The translations under genes and the position numbers were made by a program. A DNA stretch of 64,000 bases from Branchipolynoe longqiensis. Lineage: Eukaryota; Annelida; Polychaeta; Phyllodocida; Polynoidae. Position 1 is the first letter of the stretch. The number at the start of each line of letters is the position of its first letter. The stretch lies in assembly GCA_030323885.1 (NCBI GenBank), contig CM059187.1, positions 126,895,525 through 126,959,524 on the forward strand, in the 5' to 3' direction. The notes under the pieces were generated by a model. It worked only from the letters and a program-made list of their open reading frames with translations. It was not told the origin of the DNA and searched no databases. This document shows, in pieces, positions 10,645 to 20,782 of the stretch.

Positions 10645-10985
10645 CGCCCCCTGTCACCCGCCGAAGTAGACGCCGCCATCACAATGGGTCACAGTTGAGT
10701 AGATTTGATGTGACGGGGTTCAGGGCGAGCTGGGAATGGCCCCGGGGCCCTGCGGACCGGGCTTACGTACCCCCGGGCGATGGGAAGCCATTTGTGAGGG
10801 CCCGAGGACCCGGCCTGCAACGCCGCAGGGTGAGGGGGTTGGCACAACCCTTTTAGCAACAATTGAGAGAATGACCTGAATCTAACACAGTCAATGGATT
10901 ATTTACTGTAAGGTGCGCGAAGCCACAATGAGAGTGCCCGTTCCCATAAAGCAGCCATTGAGCTGTTGTGTATGACACCTCACCC
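10645..10985. promoter_or_regulatory. Unique island with Sox-type sites, candidate enhancer
   Basis: Non-repetitive sequence; its 5' half is GC-rich (CCCCGGGGCCC). Its 3' half carries AACAATTG (10858-10865), CACAATG (10924-10930) and CCATTGAG (10954-10961), three HMG/Sox-type words within about 100 bp. Function is inferred from motif clustering only. Confidence 0.33.
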
Positions 10986-11215
10986 ACCCACCCTTTTTTT
11001 TCCTTTTCTTTTTTTAGCCGGGATAAGAGATAGGATATCAATATTACACGCTTTCAGCTTCCCGCCTCTCTTTTACCAACCACCCGACTTCCTTAAATAC
11101 GCCTACACCTCCCACCCCCAGTACACACACACACATACCACACACCGCACACACATACCACACACACACTTTCCCTGCGCATCACACACACTCATGGCGA
11201 GCCTGAGTTAAACAC
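10986..11215. repeat. Pyrimidine tract and CACA microsatellite
   Basis: CACCCACCCTTTTTTTTCC at 10981-10999, then a unique stretch, then CACACACATACCACACACC arrays at 11124-11175. Confidence 0.7.
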
Positions 11216-11570
11216 CTGGCGAGCGCAAAACAAATCGGGTGATGAAACTCGACGATGAACGATGAAACCGAACGCCCCCGTTTTGTGGCAGCGCATGCGC
11301 CTCAGCTCCCATGGTCGGCCGCTTCCGGGGGACCCATCAGAGTCAACCAGGAGCGCCCAGTGAACAGGGTATGAGGAATCAAAAACAAACAAAGCTAATT
11401 GCAGTGATTGCATTGTCTCGAAGCAGCGGGAATCATGCAACGCGGCCGGCGCGTTCGTGTAGTTACGTAAGCCACAGAGGAGATAGCGGATGAGCATTGC
11501 GAAGAAAGGACCAATTATAATAAAAACGAGTCCAATGAAGCAGAACTTGTTTTGTTGGTCCCCAGTTGAT
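11216..11570. promoter_or_regulatory. Unique island with Sox and homeodomain words, candidate enhancer
   Basis: Non-repetitive, balanced composition. The segment 11383-11416 packs AACAAAG (11388-11394), TAATTG (11396-11401), TGATTGCAT and CATTGT (11411-11416). A minus-strand frame across 11192-11653 contains a hydrophobic run but lacks splice or family evidence, so I favour regulatory DNA. Confidence 0.35.
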
Positions 11571-11700
11571 TCCCCCCACCCCACCCCACCCGTACGTCCC
11601 CCTCCCTCCCTCCCACAGCCCTCCAGTGGCAGTTGAACCCCCCACCCATCCACATCTCCCTCCCTCCCGATCCCTCAATCCCCACACCCCCCTCCTCTCA
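11571..11700. repeat. CCCTCCCTCC low-complexity tract
   Basis: C/T-rich tract with CCCCACCC and CCTCCCTCC units. Confidence 0.7.
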
Positions 11701-11895
11701 TTCCTTCTTTTCCCGCGAAGTACGGTTGTAGATGTTATTCAACTGGAATTTAAAAAATGTTGAGCAAAAAAAAGTATCAGGACCATGTGATTGCTATTCC
11801 TTCTTTTCCCGCAAGGTATTATTGTAGATGTTATTGAAGTGGAATTTTTTTTAAAATTGAATAAATAAAAGTATGAGGACCACCTGATTGCTATT
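11701..11895. repeat. Tandem duplication, 96-bp unit
   Basis: TTCCTTCTTTTCCCGC begins at 11701 and again at 11797. TGTAGATGTTATT and ACCATGTGATTGCTATT / ACCACCTGATTGCTATT follow in both copies. Confidence 0.85.
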
Positions 11896-12494
11896 TTGCA
11901 GCAACAAAAGTAGGTCACCGGTCTTGAAGCCACAGGTGGCAACATGTTAGTGAATGGGAGATGGCTTCGCAACCCCCCCCCTCCCACACCACCCCACTCC
12001 TACCCACAAATCCGTGCACATGTAGCCATTGTTTGTACATGGGGTGGGTGGGATGTCGCGGGCGTCGTTGCATGCAATGTGCACGCTGGTATTGACTACT
12101 GGTAGAACATCTGTGTGTGGAGTGTTGGAGGGTGCTGGGGGTGTTGGAGGGTGTTGGAGGGTGTTGGGTGGTTGGCCAGGGCTAGGCGCGGGAGGTGAGG
12201 CGATGCGAGGAGGGTGGGGTGTTCTTATCGCCTGCCATCGCTGATCGTGATCTGCCTGTGGAAGTATCCAACTGAGCAGTTGCTGAATGTGCTTCTCATC
12301 GATCGGGATGAGCAGTTGGCCGGGAGTAGTAGACTTTGTAGGCAGGATGGGTGTTAGTGGGAGTGTAAACACAATCCCTCTCCTCCCCATGTCTCCCCCC
12401 CCCCCCACACCCACTTCAGGTAGTACTACTACTACTAGTAGTAGTATACGAACAACCCACACGAGAAACAAATGCCTGCAAAGAGTAAAGGGCG
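11896..12494. other. Unique sequence with GGTGTTGGAGG repeats
   Basis: Contains TGTTGGAGGGTG units at about 12121-12170 and a TAGTACTACTACTACTAG tract near 12420. The long minus-strand frame here has no recognisable protein features. Confidence 0.35.
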
Positions 12495-13161
12495 CATTCC
12501 ATATACGCGTAAAGCTGAGATTCCTTACACGCGGTATGCGGTCTGCGAATGCGAATGCGAATGCGGCAAAAAATCGAAACGCCTTGAAGTCAATGGGCTG
12601 CAACCCTTACACGCGGTATGCGAATGCGAATGCGAATGCGAATGCGACAACTCGATCGGTCCCTGTAGCGATCGGTCCGGCATGCGGCATGCGACACGGG
12701 GTGCGAATAGAAAAGCATCAGTCGCATTTGTCCATTGATATAAGGCTGGAGGAGGCGACTGATAATTACGGACAGCCGGGACAAGGGTCAGGGAGGGGGG
12801 TTGTCAAGGCTGCTGAGTGGAAACATATGGTAGTGGTTGTGGTGGGGGTTCGGGTTGGTAAAAATGCTACCAGAGCCACAAAAATATGAATACTTATCTA
12901 TAATTTGGTAATTATAAAGGTAGGAACCTCCATGTGCAGTACCAAGAGGTACATGGATATACATGCCGTATTAGGCCATATACAGTGCAGTATGGAGTAT
13001 ACTTGTTTATTTTTATTTTTTAAATATAGCCAGTCATGTGCCGTCTGCCGCATGCCGCATACCGTGTAGAAGGAATCTTCCCATTCGCATACCGCATGCC
13101 GCTTGCCGCATGCCGCATGCCGCATGCCGCTTACCGTGTGTAAGGAATCCTAGCTTTAAGC
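12495..13161 (+). mobile_element. Foldback-like element, copy 1
   Basis: Arms built of GCGGTATGCGGCATGCG and GAATGC words flank a core (about 12700-13035) with GGCGACTGA, AATATGAATACTTATC, GGTAGGAACCTCCATG and TATTTTTTAAATATAGCC. The same core recurs at 13650-13968 and, inverted, at 14140-14450. A 39-bp palindrome at its right edge (13137-13175, centre T) joins it to the next arm. No coding capacity. Confidence 0.75.
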
Positions 13162-13462
13162 TAGGATTCCTTACACGCGGTATGCGGCATGCGGCGTGCG
13201 GCGTGATGGGTCCTTTCACCCACACCCACACACACACCCACACACAGTGTCAGGTTTCCTCACCACTGTTCTCTATGGCAAACGCAGCAGCATTCGCATT
13301 CGCATGCCGCACCGATCGGTACATGGACCGATTCAGTATTCGCATGCCGCATGCTGCATGCCGCATACCGCGTGTAAGGAATCACCCCAATTGACTTAGA
13401 TGCTTTTCGATTTTTTGCCGCATTCGCATTCGCATTCGCATACCGCATACCACGTGTAAGGA
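13162..13462. repeat. Inverted-arm spacer with GCGGTATGC / GCATTCGC words
   Basis: Sequence between element copies 1 and 2. It contains arm fragments in both orientations, an ACCCACACACACACC tract, and the CTTAGATGCTTTTCGATTTTT / AAAAATCGAAACGCC motif that also borders the other copies. Confidence 0.65.
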
Positions 13463-14030
13463 ATCCTAGCTTAATGCGTAATGCGAATGCGAATGCGAAT
13501 GCGACAAAAAATCGAAATGCCTTGAAACCTATGAGGTACATTCCATACACGCGTAATGCGTAATGCGAATGCGAATGCGTCAGAAATTCATTATCCCGAT
13601 CGCTCCATGTAGCGATCGGTGCGTAATGCGTTATGCGTCAAGCTGGATGTGAATAGAAACCTGAGTCTGATGTGTCCATTAGTTTAACACCAGGAGAGGC
13701 GACTGAGCATTACGGAACAGTCTCACAGAGGGGTGCTAATTGGAAACACATGGTGAGCTGGGCACCCGGGAGACATAAGGTTAGGGGAAAGCTAAAAATG
13801 CTACCATATGCACAGAAATATGAATACTTATCTATAATTTGGTTATAATAAAGGTAGGAACCCCCATGTGACATACAAAAAGTTACATAGATATACATGC
13901 AATATTTGGTCACATACAGAGCAGTATGGAGAATAATTGTTTATTTTTATTTTTTAAATATAGCCAGTCGTGCGCCACATAACGCATTACGCATTACGCG
14001 TATATGGAATGCTGGCATTCGCATAACGCA
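13463..14030 (+). mobile_element. Foldback-like element, copy 2 (GCGTAATGC arms)
   Basis: Same core as copy 1, but both arms use GCGTAATGC / GCATTACGC words instead of GCGGTATGC / GCATACCGC. The change is present in the left arm (13474-13640) and the right arm (13976-14035), so the two arms stay complementary. Confidence 0.72.
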
Positions 14031-14735
14031 TAACGCGTAACGCATAACGCATTACGCGGTATGCGGCATGCGGTATGCGGTATGCGAATGGGAAGATTCC
14101 TTCTAGACGGTATGCGGCATGCGGCATGCGGCACACGACCTGCTATATTTAAAAAATAAAAATAAACAAGTATACCCCATACTGCACTGTATATGGCCTA
14201 ATATGGCATTTATATCTATGTAACTTTTGCTACGTCACATGGAGGTTCCTACCTATATAATTACCAAATTATAGATAAGTATTCCTATTTTTGTAGCTCT
14301 GGTAGCATTTTTACCAACCCGAACCCCCACCACCACCACTACCATATGTTTCCCCTCAGCACCCTTGTGCATGACCGTTCCGTAATGCTCAGTCGCCTCT
14401 CCTAGTGTTAAACTAATGGACAAATCAGACTCAGGTTTCTATTCGCACCCCCCTTGTCGCATGCCACATGCCGCACCGATCGCTACAGGGACCGATCGAG
14501 TTGCCGCATTCGCATTCGCATTCGCATTCGCATTCGCATTCGCATTCGCATTCGGATGTAAGGTTGATTGATTGATTGGTGGTTGCTTTACGCCGTGTCG
14601 GCAGCATAGGCCATATTCACGGCGACGGATGTAAGGAATCACCCCCATTGACTTAGATGCTTTCCGATTTTTCGCCCAATTCGCATTCGCATACCGCATA
14701 CCGCATACCGCGTGTAAGGAATCTCAGCTTAAGGA
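14031..14735 (-). mobile_element. Foldback-like element, copy 3, inverted
   Basis: Inverted copy of the core with GCGGTATGC-type arms. Its outer 30 bp (14701-14730) is a perfect reverse complement of 12512-12541, so the whole 12.5-14.7 kb block is one large inverted structure. Confidence 0.72.
14566..14632 (-). mobile_element. SINE-C tail fragment
   Basis: GATTGATTGATTGGTGG then TTTACGCCGTGTCGGCAGC and CATATTCACGG. It matches the reverse complement of 49968-50035. It interrupts an arm of foldback copy 3, with GGATGTAAGG-like sequence on both sides (possible target duplication). Confidence 0.65.
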
Positions 14736-14759
14736 AACCGAGAAGAACAATCCCACGAA

Positions 14760-14802
14760 TACTATATTTGAACTACTTCTATATATACATATATATACAT
14801 TG

Positions 14803-14853
<51 letters not shown>

Positions 14854-15040
14854 GAGAAAAAAAAAATTCTATGGACATTTGCATATATAATATATATATA
14901 TATACATATATGTATATATTTACTTTTGTTTTATATATATGTGGATATAGTTCATATATGTATGTATCTATATATATGTATATATATACATATATGTATA
15001 TTATATATGCAAATGTCCATAGAAACAAAATCGACCTATC
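14760..15040. repeat. AT-rich microsatellite block with an inverted repeat
   Basis: TATATACA arrays in which TTCTATGGACATTTGCATAT (14867-14886) is matched in reverse complement at about 14997-15025, giving arms of about 28 bp around a TA-rich loop. Confidence 0.8.
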
Positions 15041-15282
15041 TTACTTTAAGGTAGATTGGGGGGCTTTGCGGGCGATTCACTCTCCAGATACACATAGGCC
15101 GTGCGATTGGAGGCGTTGCGAGTGCTGTTTCTAATTGCCTTGATTGCTTGTTTATAAGCATTCCGGCGACTATTCATTACTGTGGCTGTGGACCCATCCC
15201 TTGTCCTGGGCCGACGTGCTCTGCCAAGGAATGGCACCACCACCCCCTTCCCCCCTTGTCTCGCTCCCTTTCTTCCCTATTC
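15041..15282. other. Unique sequence
   Basis: No exon or repeat is recognised; several frames on both strands are open but lack protein-like features. Confidence 0.3.
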
Positions 15283-15287
15283 CTCTT

Positions 15288-15320
<33 letters not shown>

Positions 15321-15335
15321 GTCTCTCTCTCTCTG
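15283..15335. repeat. (CT)n microsatellite
   Basis: TCTCTCTCTCTC array with occasional TTTC and GTCT interruptions. Confidence 0.9.
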
Positions 15336-15740
15336 ACGTTGTGACAGAGCATGCGCGTGTGAGCAGAAGGGTGCGGGCTGGGAGGATTATTCGGTTGTGA
15401 CAATAATTGCCGGGCCTACTAAGAGAGGGCGCTTTACGAGAATTTACCCATGGGAGTTGGTGAGGGCGGGGGCGTGCAGTGGTGGTGGCCGGGGCACCGA
15501 GGGGCGACAACGCTGCGGCATTATCATAAATAATAGGTTTGTAATCGCGTTTGCAGGCACGGGAAATACAGGCCGCCGCCGCCATCATTCGCCAGCAATG
15601 GCGCCATTATGGGGTGAAAGGGGGCTTTTGTGGGCGCCAGTAATCGGGGGAGGGGCCAGCATGGGTGGGGGCGGGGCTGGGTGAGGAAGTCACTGCCCTC
15701 CTGCCTCTGCAGCTTCACTGAGCAGCGGTGAGCAGCTAGA
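15336..15740. promoter_or_regulatory. Non-repetitive GC-rich island, candidate enhancer
   Basis: Unique CpG-rich sequence with GGCGCCATTATGG (15600-15612), AATCGCGTTTGC and GCCAGTAATCGG. Regulatory role is inferred from context. Confidence 0.3.
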
Positions 15741-15795
15741 CAGATTGAGCAACTCAGAAACGACCTCTCTATGAAAACCCGGATCACTACTGCTA

Positions 15796-15797
<2 letters not shown>

Positions 15798-15846
<49 letters not shown>

Positions 15847-15852
15847 ATATAT
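15798..15852. repeat. (TA)n microsatellite
   Basis: About 18 TA units followed by TATG interruptions. Confidence 0.9.
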
Positions 15853-15951
15853 CGCATTTATAAGAGTGGATGTATGGCGTTCTTCTACCTGTACGGTATA
15901 TATATATTGCTACTATATATACTGCTACTAATACTAAATATATTGTAGCAG

Positions 15952-16070
15952 TTTATTTGGGTCCCAACAATACGATTGCAAGGATATTCTACCTCTCTAA
16001 ACCGACCACCTCCCTAAATGGACCACTCAAAGTTAGTCCCATGGTCGGTCAATCTAGAGAGGTTTTACTG
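15952..16070 (+). mobile_element. Tc1/mariner-like MITE, 5'-truncated
   Basis: Matches the interior and right end of the element at 16085-16262 (TTTATTTGGGTCCCA through CATGGTCGGTC and GAGAGGTTTTACTG) and ends at a TA. The left end is missing. Confidence 0.75.
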
Positions 16071-16084
16071 TATGTATATATATA

Positions 16085-16262
16085 CAGTGAAACCTTTGTA
16101 TACCGACTACTCCACAGATCGACCACTCCCCTACATCGATCGCTTTATTTGGGTCCCAGCAATACCATTGCAAGAATATTCTAACTCTCTAAGCGGACCA
16201 CCTCCTTAAATGGACTCTTTAACGTCGGTCCCATGGTCGGTCGATTTAGAGAGGTTTTACTG
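16085..16262 (+). mobile_element. Tc1/mariner-like MITE, complete (178 bp)
   Basis: Starts CAGTGAAACC and ends GGTTTTACTG, directly flanked by TA on both sides, as expected for Tc1/mariner-superfamily target duplications. Imperfect terminal inverted repeats extend about 23 bp. Related copies are at 15952-16070 and 54869-55050. No coding capacity. Confidence 0.8.
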
Positions 16263-16793
16263 TATATATATACATATATACACACATACGGTATATATAT
16301 ATATATGCTGTATAAGAATTATACAAGTATACTAACCCAGAATATCCCTCCTTTCCCTCATCACTGAAAATATATCAGATAAACATATGTACAAACTCCC
16401 CCATTGACATCGCTTCATTTAACGTCGTTTAATTATAAATTATTGTCGATGGAAATACTTGCAAATGGATCTAAGATTTATTTCAACATTCAAGATCTAT
16501 TTTTAATAGGTTTCATTAAACGTTGCTTCACTCAATGCCATTGGTTTTGGGGAACCTAGCTTTAATGATAATGGCTGAGGTGGTGTAGTCCTAAGTCCTA
16601 TTTAGGCATGTCAATTTTTGTTGTTGTAAGGAACATTTAGTTAATTCTTCTGAATAAATCCTAATTGCAGCATTATCAAATTGTAACAGTATTAATACTA
16701 TTATATTAATATGTTTACATTACATTCCTATTGACCATTATTGTTCTTACTTCGTTCCAAATGTTCATACTGTCTATATTTTTCCTTCTTCAG
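16263..16793. other. Intronic sequence upstream of the AP-2 exon
   Basis: (TA)n at 16263-16307, then the CTGTATAAGAATTATACAAG segment shared with 6770-6789, then AT-rich unique sequence ending in the polypyrimidine tract TTTTTCCTTCTTCAG (16779-16793) of the exon's acceptor. Confidence 0.6.
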
Positions 16794-16851
16794 ACCATGG
16801 AAGACACTAGCAACTACCTAACAGGGGAACATAATTCCGTTATCAAACGAG
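16794..16851 (+). CDS. TFAP2: AP-2 transcription factor, small internal exon (ends VIKR)
   Basis: This 58-bp exon encodes TMEDTSNYLTGEHNSVIKR plus the first base of the next codon. It is preceded by a pyrimidine-rich acceptor (TTCTTCAG) and followed by the donor GTAAGC. In the AP-2 family a short exon joins the N-terminal activation region to the DNA-binding half and ends in an SVIKK-type peptide; the last five residues here (SVIKR) match it. The exon begins in phase 0 and ends in phase 1. The exon at 44236 starts with the two bases that complete the split codon (G+CG, Ala), which supports joining the two. AP-2 proteins bind GC-rich sites as dimers in the nucleus. The upstream residues are poorly conserved, so the call rests on length, phase, end motif and the partner exon. 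No upstream activation-domain exon was found in 1-16793. Confidence 0.88.
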
Positions 16852-17160
16852 GTAAGCATCCATACAAATATTCTTGTGTTTCACATACAGAGCCGCTACA
16901 GCTCATTATTTCCCTCCATTGGTGGTCTCCCTCCTTACTGCAGATAGAAAGTCTTTGGTCAATTTCGCGCGCTAACTATCAATTAGCCGCTGTACAAAGT
17001 CTGAATCAAAATGGGAGCACTGAACCCATGCTGTTGAAAATCAATGCTGAGTGCACGGTCTTCAATCTGCAAATCAACACAGATCACAAGAGCATTCGAC
17101 GAGGATTGATCTGCCATGGAACTCGGCTGTATCTTATAGATACACCAACATCCGGAAACC

Positions 17161-17215
17161 CCGTCCTGATATGACCTTAGATGTTGCTAGGACGTAAAAC
17201 AACAACACACAAACA
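17161..17215 (+). mobile_element. SINE-A tail fragment
   Basis: CCGTCCTGATATGACCTTAG then TTGCTAGGACGTAAAACAAC with an ACAACAAAC-rich end. Only the 3' tail is present. Confidence 0.8.
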
Positions 17216-17810
17216 ACAACAAACATCCGGAAACCTGCGGGTATACAATAGGCCTAAACAATGTCAGCAACAACAACAACAGCAGAACCGGCATTGCATT
17301 ATTACTACACATGTTGCATGGTGAATCACGTAGATGGGTCGTTCTCATAAACTGTGTACCACTTTTGTGACATGGAAACGAGAAGTGAAAACCTACCAAA
17401 TAATAGTAAAAATAATAGTAGAATCCATATTAATATCAAGGGTTATAATGTCATGCATATGTCAGAGTTGACATATTTTGTTTTCACTTTCTGATTTTGA
17501 TCGTATAGAAATTGAGAAAGCTGTTTAAATTAACTGTGTAGCATACATCCATAACATCATTTTGACACACATACATAACATAATTTGAACGCGACATCAT
17601 TTTGATGCAACAAATTCAAACAAGATTTTGTTGATTACAGATAAGCCAAGAGAATTAATTGCCTCTTACAAGAAAAAAGTTGAAAAAACCAGTTTTGGTA
17701 AGATCTCTGGTGTCGATATGAAAATGTTCATATTTTCACTTTAACTCAAAATGATATAAGCATATGTAGGATACATTTTGGGGAATAGAGTAAATACATG
17801 AAGTCATCAT
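17216..17810. other. AT-rich unique sequence
   Basis: Includes a CAACAACAACAACAG tract (17268-17283) and three CATCATTTTGA-type words (17551-17610). No exon is recognised. Confidence 0.35.
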
Positions 17811-17955
17811 CATCATCATGCTGTCGGTCGCGATGCGACAAAGACTGCTTTCATTACTTGACTGCCACTCTCCATTTAGCTCTCTGCTGTGAGAGTGATG
17901 TCCATGAGTCGGTTTTAATGTCCCTCAGCTTCAGGTTTCTCTTGATGGTGTACAT
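17811..17955 (-). mobile_element. LINE 3' end, degenerate (copy 1)
   Basis: On the minus strand it reads through a peptide resembling the C-terminal end of non-LTR retrotransposon ORF2 proteins (KRNLKLRDIKTDSW then KWRVAVK), with a stop, a short 3' region, and a (CATGATGATG) tail at 17808-17820. The same segment occurs at 61905-62043. The pattern KRnLK..dI..dsW...A..R..WR..VK is a common ORF2 ending in RTE/CR1/Jockey-type elements; I cannot assign the clade. 5'-truncated. Confidence 0.5.
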
Positions 17956-18640
17956 TTCATGAAAGCTGCCTGCAAAAGTGTTGAAGTGCTGCTGGCTTTT
18001 GCAAGTTACCAGTGGCACTCTCTCATGGAGCAAATGGAGGTTTCACACCGGCAAGAACATGTCAAGACAGGGGCAAAACTATTTGTCCCTGCAGTGGCTG
18101 GTTGGGAGATGTTGGAAGTTCCAAACATGAAGCACCCTTAATGCTGCCACAGTGACATGGTTTTCTGTTTAGGGTTTGCTCCCTTAGCCTTCGGTTCTGT
18201 CAAGAACCTGTACCACAAGGCAATGGTTTACAACTCTGCAGGGCAGGGGCGTCGAACTCACTGAGGTATTGCGATACCAATTATACCTGCAATACCTGCA
18301 TACCACAATGTGCGGTAGTACACGATGTAGTGCTAACATATTTAATAAACAGAGGCAACAATAATTATTTGACTTACTACCCCCCCCCCCTCCCCCACAC
18401 CCAGAAAATAGGCAACATCATTACCAATGTAACGTGGAAACCAAATGTGTGTTGTGCACAGTTCCCGACAATGACCCAGATCGCAACAGCAGCGTGGATT
18501 GCTTCCTAAAAGTGAATATGTACGGACTTGTCAGTGATCATGATTCATTTATGAACCTGCCTCTTCGTGTCAGTGAGCTACTCGCGAGCAATTCCTACTG
18601 GGGCTCCTCCATTGAGCAGGGCCACATGGAGTGGGTCTAG
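17956..18640. other. Unique sequence, possibly diverged transposon remnant
   Basis: Follows the LINE fragment. A 60-codon + frame (17959-18141) and a 68-codon + frame (18434-18640) are open but match nothing I recognise. A run of C (18381-18390) interrupts the block. Confidence 0.3.
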
Positions 18641-18654
18641 ACTTGTTAGCTGGT

Positions 18655-18760
18655 CGTGGTGGAGCAGTGGTGGGCGGGGCGGGGTGGGGGTGGGGGTGGG
18701 GTGGGGGTGGGGGTGGGGGTGGGGTGGTGGTGGGGGATGGTGGGAGTAGGAGAGGGCGAG
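18655..18760. repeat. GGGGTGGGGGT G-rich minisatellite
   Basis: Near-regular (GGGGGT)n with intervening GGGGTG; potential G-quadruplex. Confidence 0.85.
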
Positions 18761-18869
18761 ATCCTGGGAGGTGGAGGGTTGATCTTCCTGCACATCACCA
18801 AGATGACATGTGCCTTATCGACGTGAACCACTCAGCAGACAGATGCACACCGACAGTCCACACGTGAAG

Positions 18870-19220
18870 AAGGGGAACGGGGAAGGGCCGAGGGGAGGAG
18901 GGCGTGGGGAGGGGGACGGGAGGCATATGGTGAGGGGGGGGGGGTCCAGGGTGAGGGGGTCAGGGGAGAAGGGAGGGGACGGAGAAACAGAAGTGAAAGT
19001 GGATAGGGAGATGAGTACGATTAGAATGGGAGAGAGTTATAGAGGACGGGAAAATAGTACACTGGAGAGTGGAGAGTGGAGAGTGGGGAGTGGAGAGTGG
19101 GGAGTGGAGAGTGGAGAGATGGGAGTGAAGAGTGGAGAGAAAGAGAGACCACAGAGACGGCGCGAGTGCAGTAGGAATGTCGTGGAGTAGAGAGGGCGGA
19201 GTGGAGATGGAGAGGAAAGC
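18870..19220. repeat. Purine-rich tract with GAGAGTGG minisatellite
   Basis: A/G-rich across 350 bp. 19063-19140 consists of repeated GAGAGTGG / GGAGTGGAGAGTGG units. Frames on both strands are open because of this. Confidence 0.85.
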
Positions 19221-19299
19221 GGGAAGATAAGGTTCGTGACATTTCTGACAACCATATCCAGTATATATCTGTGATATCAATCCCGTTATCATATTGATT

Positions 19300-19570
19300 G
19301 AAGTAATAAGAATTAGCTAGCCCTGCGGTCACATATGTGAATTATTCCGGGGCTAATGGCAGATAAGGCGACCTCCTCCCTATGACGGCGCGCTGTGTGA
19401 GGGGCCCCTTGCCGGCTAGTCCGGCTGCCTGCTGAGACTCTAGCACTTGTCCCCCCGCACCCGCACCCGCACCCCCACATTGGTCGCCGGGCGCTAATGA
19501 AGGCCGCTGAGCAAGGCGACAAAGTCAACCCGTAATGATGGTTCAATTAGCACTACTCGTGGTGGGAGTG
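19300..19570. promoter_or_regulatory. Non-repetitive island, candidate enhancer
   Basis: Unique sequence with CAGATAAGG (GATA-type), GGCGCTAATGAAGG, CGTAATGATGG and TTCAATTAGCAC homeodomain-type words. Role inferred. Confidence 0.32.
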
Positions 19571-20289
19571 GTCGCGCTCATTACGGCCGGGGACGACCGG
19601 GGCGCGGGGCCGTGGCCACCCGTGGGTGTGTGTGTGGGGGGGTTGAGGAGGGGGGGGGGGCCGCTGCGCGCGAGGGTGAAGCCTGGGAGGTGGGAAGCAT
19701 GGCACCACTGCACCGACTCAGATAGCGCGCCCGAGTCACCTCGAGCTACTCAGCCGAGGCGGCGAGCTGCTCGTCAACTTGAGCACGTCCGCTAGCCCTG
19801 TTAACCCGGTGTGGCTGAGCGCCAGGGCACAGCGCGCCAGGCGCCAGTGTCGAGTGTTCCCTAGCGGCGTACTGATAAACAACTAGCGCAACGGGAGACC
19901 TGCGGTAATATTAACAAGTGATCATCACCCGCGCCGTATCGCTAGTAATATGGTAATAGGCTAGCTGGTTATAATAAATAAACCTACCATCGGTGTTTCA
20001 AGCCTTCGCTCTAGGGGAAATTGAGATCCGGTCTCGGCAAATCAAAATCAGGTCTGATAGATCAGAAATAATGCTGACTTTTAACTTCAAGGGGCAATCC
20101 TCGTTGATATAAACTGACCAGATCAGAATCCTATATCAAACACACCGCGACTATTTCCTGGCATTCAGAATTGGTTCTCAGAGGTCAATAATAGTACTGA
20201 TCGTAGTTATGTAAGTAGTAAGGGTCAACCTTGGCATATATTTAACGTCCAATAGCCAATGATAAAAATCAATGTGCTCTGGAGGCATC
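19571..20289. other. Unique intronic sequence
   Basis: GC-rich to about 19880, then balanced. Words of the form GGTCTGATAGATCAGAAAT and GACCAGATCAGAATCC (20050-20125) repeat GATCAGAA. No exon is recognised. Confidence 0.3.
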
Positions 20290-20455
20290 GTTAAATATAA
20301 CAAACCTTGTTGAAGGGACCGTAAAAATTTGTTTGGATTAACCGATCATTTCTAACCAAGCTTTCACTTTGACTTGGTTTTGGCAAAAACGGCGGTGCAT
20401 TATGAATGTACAATATATGTGGAGACTATGATTATTGTTTTTTTTTATGTATATA
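20290..20455. repeat. Diverged half-copy of the adjacent MITE
   Basis: GTTTGGATTAACCGATCATT (20329-20348) matches the right arm of the element at 20456-20782, followed by unrelated sequence. Confidence 0.5.
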
Positions 20456-20782
20456 CAGTTTAACCCCATTAAACTAATGTTGGTTAAATGAAGCGATCGG
20501 TTAATCCAAACTTTTTTCGGCGACCTGGCAAAATACTACCATTTATCATATAAAAAAGTCCCAGATGACCTTAAAAACCACATGAAAGTTTGGTTTAACT
20601 GTACCGGAAGTGGCCTAGGGCCGACAATTTTGTTTTGGATTAACCAATATTTTGGATTAACCGACTTTGTTTTAATCAACTTTTTTATATGATAAATGGT
20701 AGTATTTTGCCGGGCCGCCGAAAAAAGTTTGGATTAACCGATCGTTTGGTTTAACCGAGCTTGGTTTAATGGGGTTGTACTG
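20456..20782. mobile_element. Long-TIR MITE, Tc1/mariner-like (327 bp)
   Basis: CAGT...ACTG ends directly flanked by TA. Inverted arms of about 105 bp (20456-20559 and 20679-20782) share AACCCCATTAAAC, CGATCGGTTAATCCAAAC and ATACTACCATTTATCATAT in inverted orientation. No coding capacity; the ends and TA duplication point to a Tc1/mariner/pogo-mobilised element. Confidence 0.82.

Noticed and set aside
11192..11653. 153-codon minus-strand frame with a hydrophobic stretch resembling a membrane segment
   Set aside because: No recognisable family and no splice or promoter support; the underlying DNA looks more like a motif-dense non-coding island. An unknown exon cannot be fully excluded.
1..16793. 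Search for the upstream AP-2 activation-domain exon (Pro/Tyr-rich, PPPY type)
   Set aside because: No in-frame Pro/Tyr motif with splice sites was found; it probably lies upstream of the window.
17956..18141. 60-codon + frame as a gene
   Set aside because: Adjoins a LINE remnant, is short, and matches nothing known; more likely transposon-derived or chance.
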